Below are positions 6,121-7,048 of a stretch of DNA of 7,048 bases, piece after piece. The first letter of the stretch is position 1. Each line of letters begins with the position of its first letter. The notes under the pieces were generated by a model. It saw only the letters and a list, made by a program, of their open reading frames with translations, was not told the DNA's origin and did no database searches. Location: contig PBKG01000006.1 of the NCBI GenBank assembly GCA_002722095.1, forward strand, positions 895,830 through 902,877. The letters run 5' to 3'. Origin of the DNA: Rhodospirillaceae bacterium (GTDB taxonomy: Bacteria; Pseudomonadota; Alphaproteobacteria; UBA8366). Both the position numbers and the translations under genes were made by a program.

Positions 6121-7048
6121 ATGGCGCTTGCTGAGAAACTCGATCAGGTCGTTATGCGGCATGAGAATCTAGCCGAAGAAATGTCGCGTGGTGATGTGCC
6201 GCCAAACGAGTTTGCGAAATTGTCGAAGGAATATTCCGACCTGACGCCGGTTGTGGAAAAGGCGAAGGAGTTTAATTCGCTGATGGATGAACTCGACGGC
6301 GCCAACGAGTTGTTGGCCGACCCGGATACGGATGCAGAAATGCGCGAGATGGCGGAGGAGGAGGTGAGAGAGATCCAGGAGAAATTACCCGACCTCACCG
6401 AGACCATTCAAAAATTATTGTTGCCCAAAGACGTTGCCGATTCCAAGAACGCCATTCTCGAAGTACGGGCCGGTACCGGTGGCGACGAAGCTTCGCTGTT
6501 CGCAGCGGTGCTGTTTCGGATGTATGAGCAATATGCTCGACAAAAGGGTTGGAAATTCGAGGTTATGTCCTCAAACGAGACCGGCCTCGGTGGGCTCAAG
6601 GAAGGGATGGCGACGGTCACCGGAAATGGTGCGTTTGCGCGCATGAAATTCGAATCCGGTGTGCATCGGGTCCAGCGCGTGCCGACGACGGAGAGCGGAG
6701 GTCGCATCCATACGTCTGCTGCGACGGTTGCCGTATTGCCCGAAGCGGAGGATTTCGACGTAGAGCTCGAAGAAAAAGACCTTCGCATCGATACCTATCG
6801 CGCCCAGGGACCTGGCGGTCAAAGTGTTAATACGACGGATAGTGCCGTCCGCATCACCCATGTCCCGACCGGCGTGGTGGTGCAGTGTCAGGACGAGAAA
6901 TCGCAACACAAAAATAAGGCCAAGGCGATGAAGGTTTTGCGGTCGCGCATTTATGAGGCCGAACGGCAACGGCAGGCAGATGAGCGGGCATCCGACCGAA
7001 AGACACAGGTCGGTTCCGGTGATCGGTCGGAGCGTATTCGCACCTATA
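6121..7048 (+). CDS. prfA: Peptide chain release factor 1 (RF1), 3'-partial
   Basis: Recognises UAA and UAG stop codons in the ribosomal A site and triggers release of the finished protein. The frame is open from the ATG at 6121 to the window end: 309 codons plus one base, against a usual 355-360, so about 50 residues are cut off by the window edge. The translation starts [20 protein letters not shown] and shows a helical domain 1 (about 1-105), [16 protein letters not shown] (about 113-128), [10 protein letters not shown], the stop-codon-reading PxT motif as PTT (188-190) followed by [15 protein letters not shown], and the GPGGQSVN peptidyl-transferase loop with GGQ at 232-234. PxT rather than SPF makes it RF1, not RF2 (prfB). 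In many proteobacteria prmC, the methylase for the GGQ glutamine, follows prfA; that would lie outside the window. It starts 5 bases after hemA with a good Shine-Dalgarno site, so it is probably cotranscribed and coupled. Confidence 0.96.
   Translation, partial: MALAEKLDQVVMRHENLAEEMSRGDVPPNEFAKLSKEYSDLTPVVEKAKEFNSLMDELDGANELLADPDTDAEMREMAEEEVREIQEKLPDLTETIQKLLLPKDVADSKNAILEVRAGTGGDEASLFAAVLFRMYEQYARQKGWKFEVMSSNETGLGGLKEGMATVTGNGAFARMKFESGVHRVQRVPTTESGGRIHTSAATVAVLPEAEDFDVELEEKDLRIDTYRAQGPGGQSVNTTDSAVRITHVPTGVVVQCQDEKSQHKNKAKAMKVLRSRIYEAERQRQADERASDRKTQVGSGDRSERIRTY

Noticed and set aside
6408..6969. Two minus-strand open frames opposite prfA
   Set aside because: The + strand clearly encodes RF1 with PxT and GGQ motifs through this whole stretch, so these are shadows.

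Overview
The window looks like a stretch of chromosomal housekeeping genes from an alphaproteobacterium, probably near Rhodospirillales or an early-branching lineage. This rests on the gene order (ptsP, a RodZ-like gene, hisS, prfA), the alpha-like wording of enzyme I-Ntr and RF1, and a moderately GC-rich base composition. It is an inference from protein motifs and synteny; there is no rRNA here. All five genes are on the + strand and almost all of the DNA is coding. I see no mobile element, CRISPR array, tRNA gene or phage gene.

Layout: (1) 2-2152, ptsP, the nitrogen-type PTS enzyme I, cut at its 5' end inside the GAF domain. (2) 2153-2278, a 126-base gap with no gene. (3) 2279-3469, a RodZ-like membrane protein with an N-terminal helix-turn-helix, one membrane helix, a long low-complexity Pro/Ala/Glu/Thr linker and a C-terminal DUF4115 domain. 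(4) 3470-3567, a 98-base gap with a small UUCG-loop hairpin just after the rodZ stop and a short dyad just before the hisS start. (5) 3568-4812, hisS. (6) 4823-6115, hemA encoding glutamyl-tRNA reductase. (7) 6121-7048, prfA encoding release factor RF1, cut at its 3' end.

hisS, hemA and prfA are packed with gaps of 10 and 5 bases and are probably cotranscribed. All three products act on tRNA or on the decoding site: HisRS charges tRNA-His, GluTR consumes Glu-tRNA-Glu to start tetrapyrrole synthesis, and RF1 reads stop codons. ptsP and rodZ lie upstream with gaps large enough for separate control.

The most notable point is the hemA. Most known Alphaproteobacteria make 5-aminolevulinate by the one-step Shemin (C4) route with ALA synthase, confusingly also called HemA. 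This window instead encodes the C5-pathway enzyme, placed directly before prfA as in Gammaproteobacteria, and the sequence departs from several GluTR signature motifs. A second point is that ispG, which commonly sits between rodZ and hisS, is missing from that position.
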